Translations under genes and position numbers: made by a program
Shown here: piece after piece, positions 63,586 to 64,000 of the stretch
Numbering within the stretch: position 1 is the first letter of the stretch
How the letters are laid out: the number at the start of each line of letters is the position of its first letter
Notes under the pieces: model-generated
The model's database searches: none
What the model was told of the DNA's origin: nothing
Seen by the model: only the letters and a program-made list of their open reading frames with translations
NCBI GenBank assembly: GCA_011947345.1
Contig: JAAVTG010000275.1
Location: forward strand, 310,001-374,000
Source of the DNA: Phytophthora quininea
Taxonomy: Eukaryota; Oomycota; Peronosporomycetes; Peronosporales; Peronosporaceae
DNA length: 64,000 bases
Reading direction: 5' to 3'

Positions 63586-64000
63586 AGGTGTGCTTATTTG
63601 GAGGCCCACAAGGGTCAAGGACCGCTGTCTGTCACATCGACCCGGCGTTGACGGCGGCAACGTTGAAGAACAAGATCAAGAATGTTTTTGGGTAAAGGTA
63701 GTGATGGAGAGGAATATGTCGTTAAGTTTGCATCTCCCTACGGCAAGGACGTGCACGGGTATTGTGCGGATCGAGGTTCCGAAATTGATTTGGATTGGGG
63801 TGAAGGACCGCATTTCATGAACTAGCAGATCAAATGCCCGGAGGGAGCAAAGTCTTGCGAGCCACTTCGTTCTGCCCATGATGCCTACAGTATCGACAGT
63901 GTCAATCCCAAGGATTTCAGGCGACGAACGGGATCGGGAAAGTAAAACAGGACAGCTTTAGCAACGTTGTTGGGCTTCTGACTCAAAGTTTGAATGCGCT
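63586..64000. other. Right edge, no gene recognised
   Basis: A minus-strand frame at 63879..63676 (with FGTSIRTIPVHVLAVGRCKL) may be an old transposon piece. Nothing else is supported. Confidence 0.35.

Noticed and set aside
1..64000. CRISPR array, rRNA, tRNA or bacterial operon
   Set aside because: No regularly spaced short direct repeats with unique spacers, no recognisable rRNA or tRNA sequence, and spliced eukaryotic genes throughout.

Overview
The window is nuclear DNA from an oomycete, most likely Phytophthora or a close relative. The evidence is elicitin-like secreted proteins with the six-cysteine pattern, Crinkler-type effector remnants, short GT-AG introns, oomycete core promoters of the GCTCATTYYNCAWTTT type, and lineage-typical families (START-like/FYVE-like zinc-finger proteins, GARP/SHAQKYF factors, AAAP transporters). 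There is no bacterial operon structure and no rRNA, tRNA or CRISPR that I can see.

Layout. 0-2.6 kb: two convergent GARP-type transcription-factor paralogues. 3.5-15.4 kb: five same-strand paralogues with a START-like domain and an atypical FYVE-like zinc finger, the last two also carrying a GAF domain; a fascin-like beta-trefoil gene sits inside the array. 16.4-26.2 kb: a small protein with a C-terminal FIDCP motif, an AAAP amino-acid transporter, a second FIDCP protein, a poorly resolved serine-rich gene and a cyclic-nucleotide-binding cation channel. 27-31.4 kb: decayed P-loop NTPase genes related to the Crinkler group. 31.46-32.61 kb: a compact transposon with 33-bp inverted ends and a perfect 9-bp target duplication (Mutator-like) that carries its own DNA-binding gene. 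32.7-36.8 kb: an Orai-like calcium-channel protein, a hAT-like transposase relic and an intact 2-Cys peroxiredoxin. 36.8-51.9 kb: a gene-poor, AT-richer stretch with broken ankyrin genes, a Crinkler relic and fragments of hAT, Tc1/mariner, copia and pogo-like elements. 52-63.4 kb: three near-identical copies of a block holding a cytosine-deaminase 3' end, a taspase-like gene and an elicitin-like gene. Two copies form a ~2.1-kb-arm inverted repeat and the third is a truncated direct copy. Older decayed elicitins and an ACSF3-type acyl-CoA synthetase lie between them.

Many otherwise conserved genes are broken by one base, nearly always in a run of identical bases. The reading frame continues in the neighbouring frame with family-typical sequence, so most of these look like homopolymer under-calls rather than real mutations. 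The Crinkler-like, ankyrin and transposase loci also carry in-frame stops and are treated as pseudogenes.

The layout fits the two-speed organisation known in Phytophthora: compact housekeeping and signalling genes at the left, a repeat-rich middle, and a recently duplicated effector-bearing block at the right.
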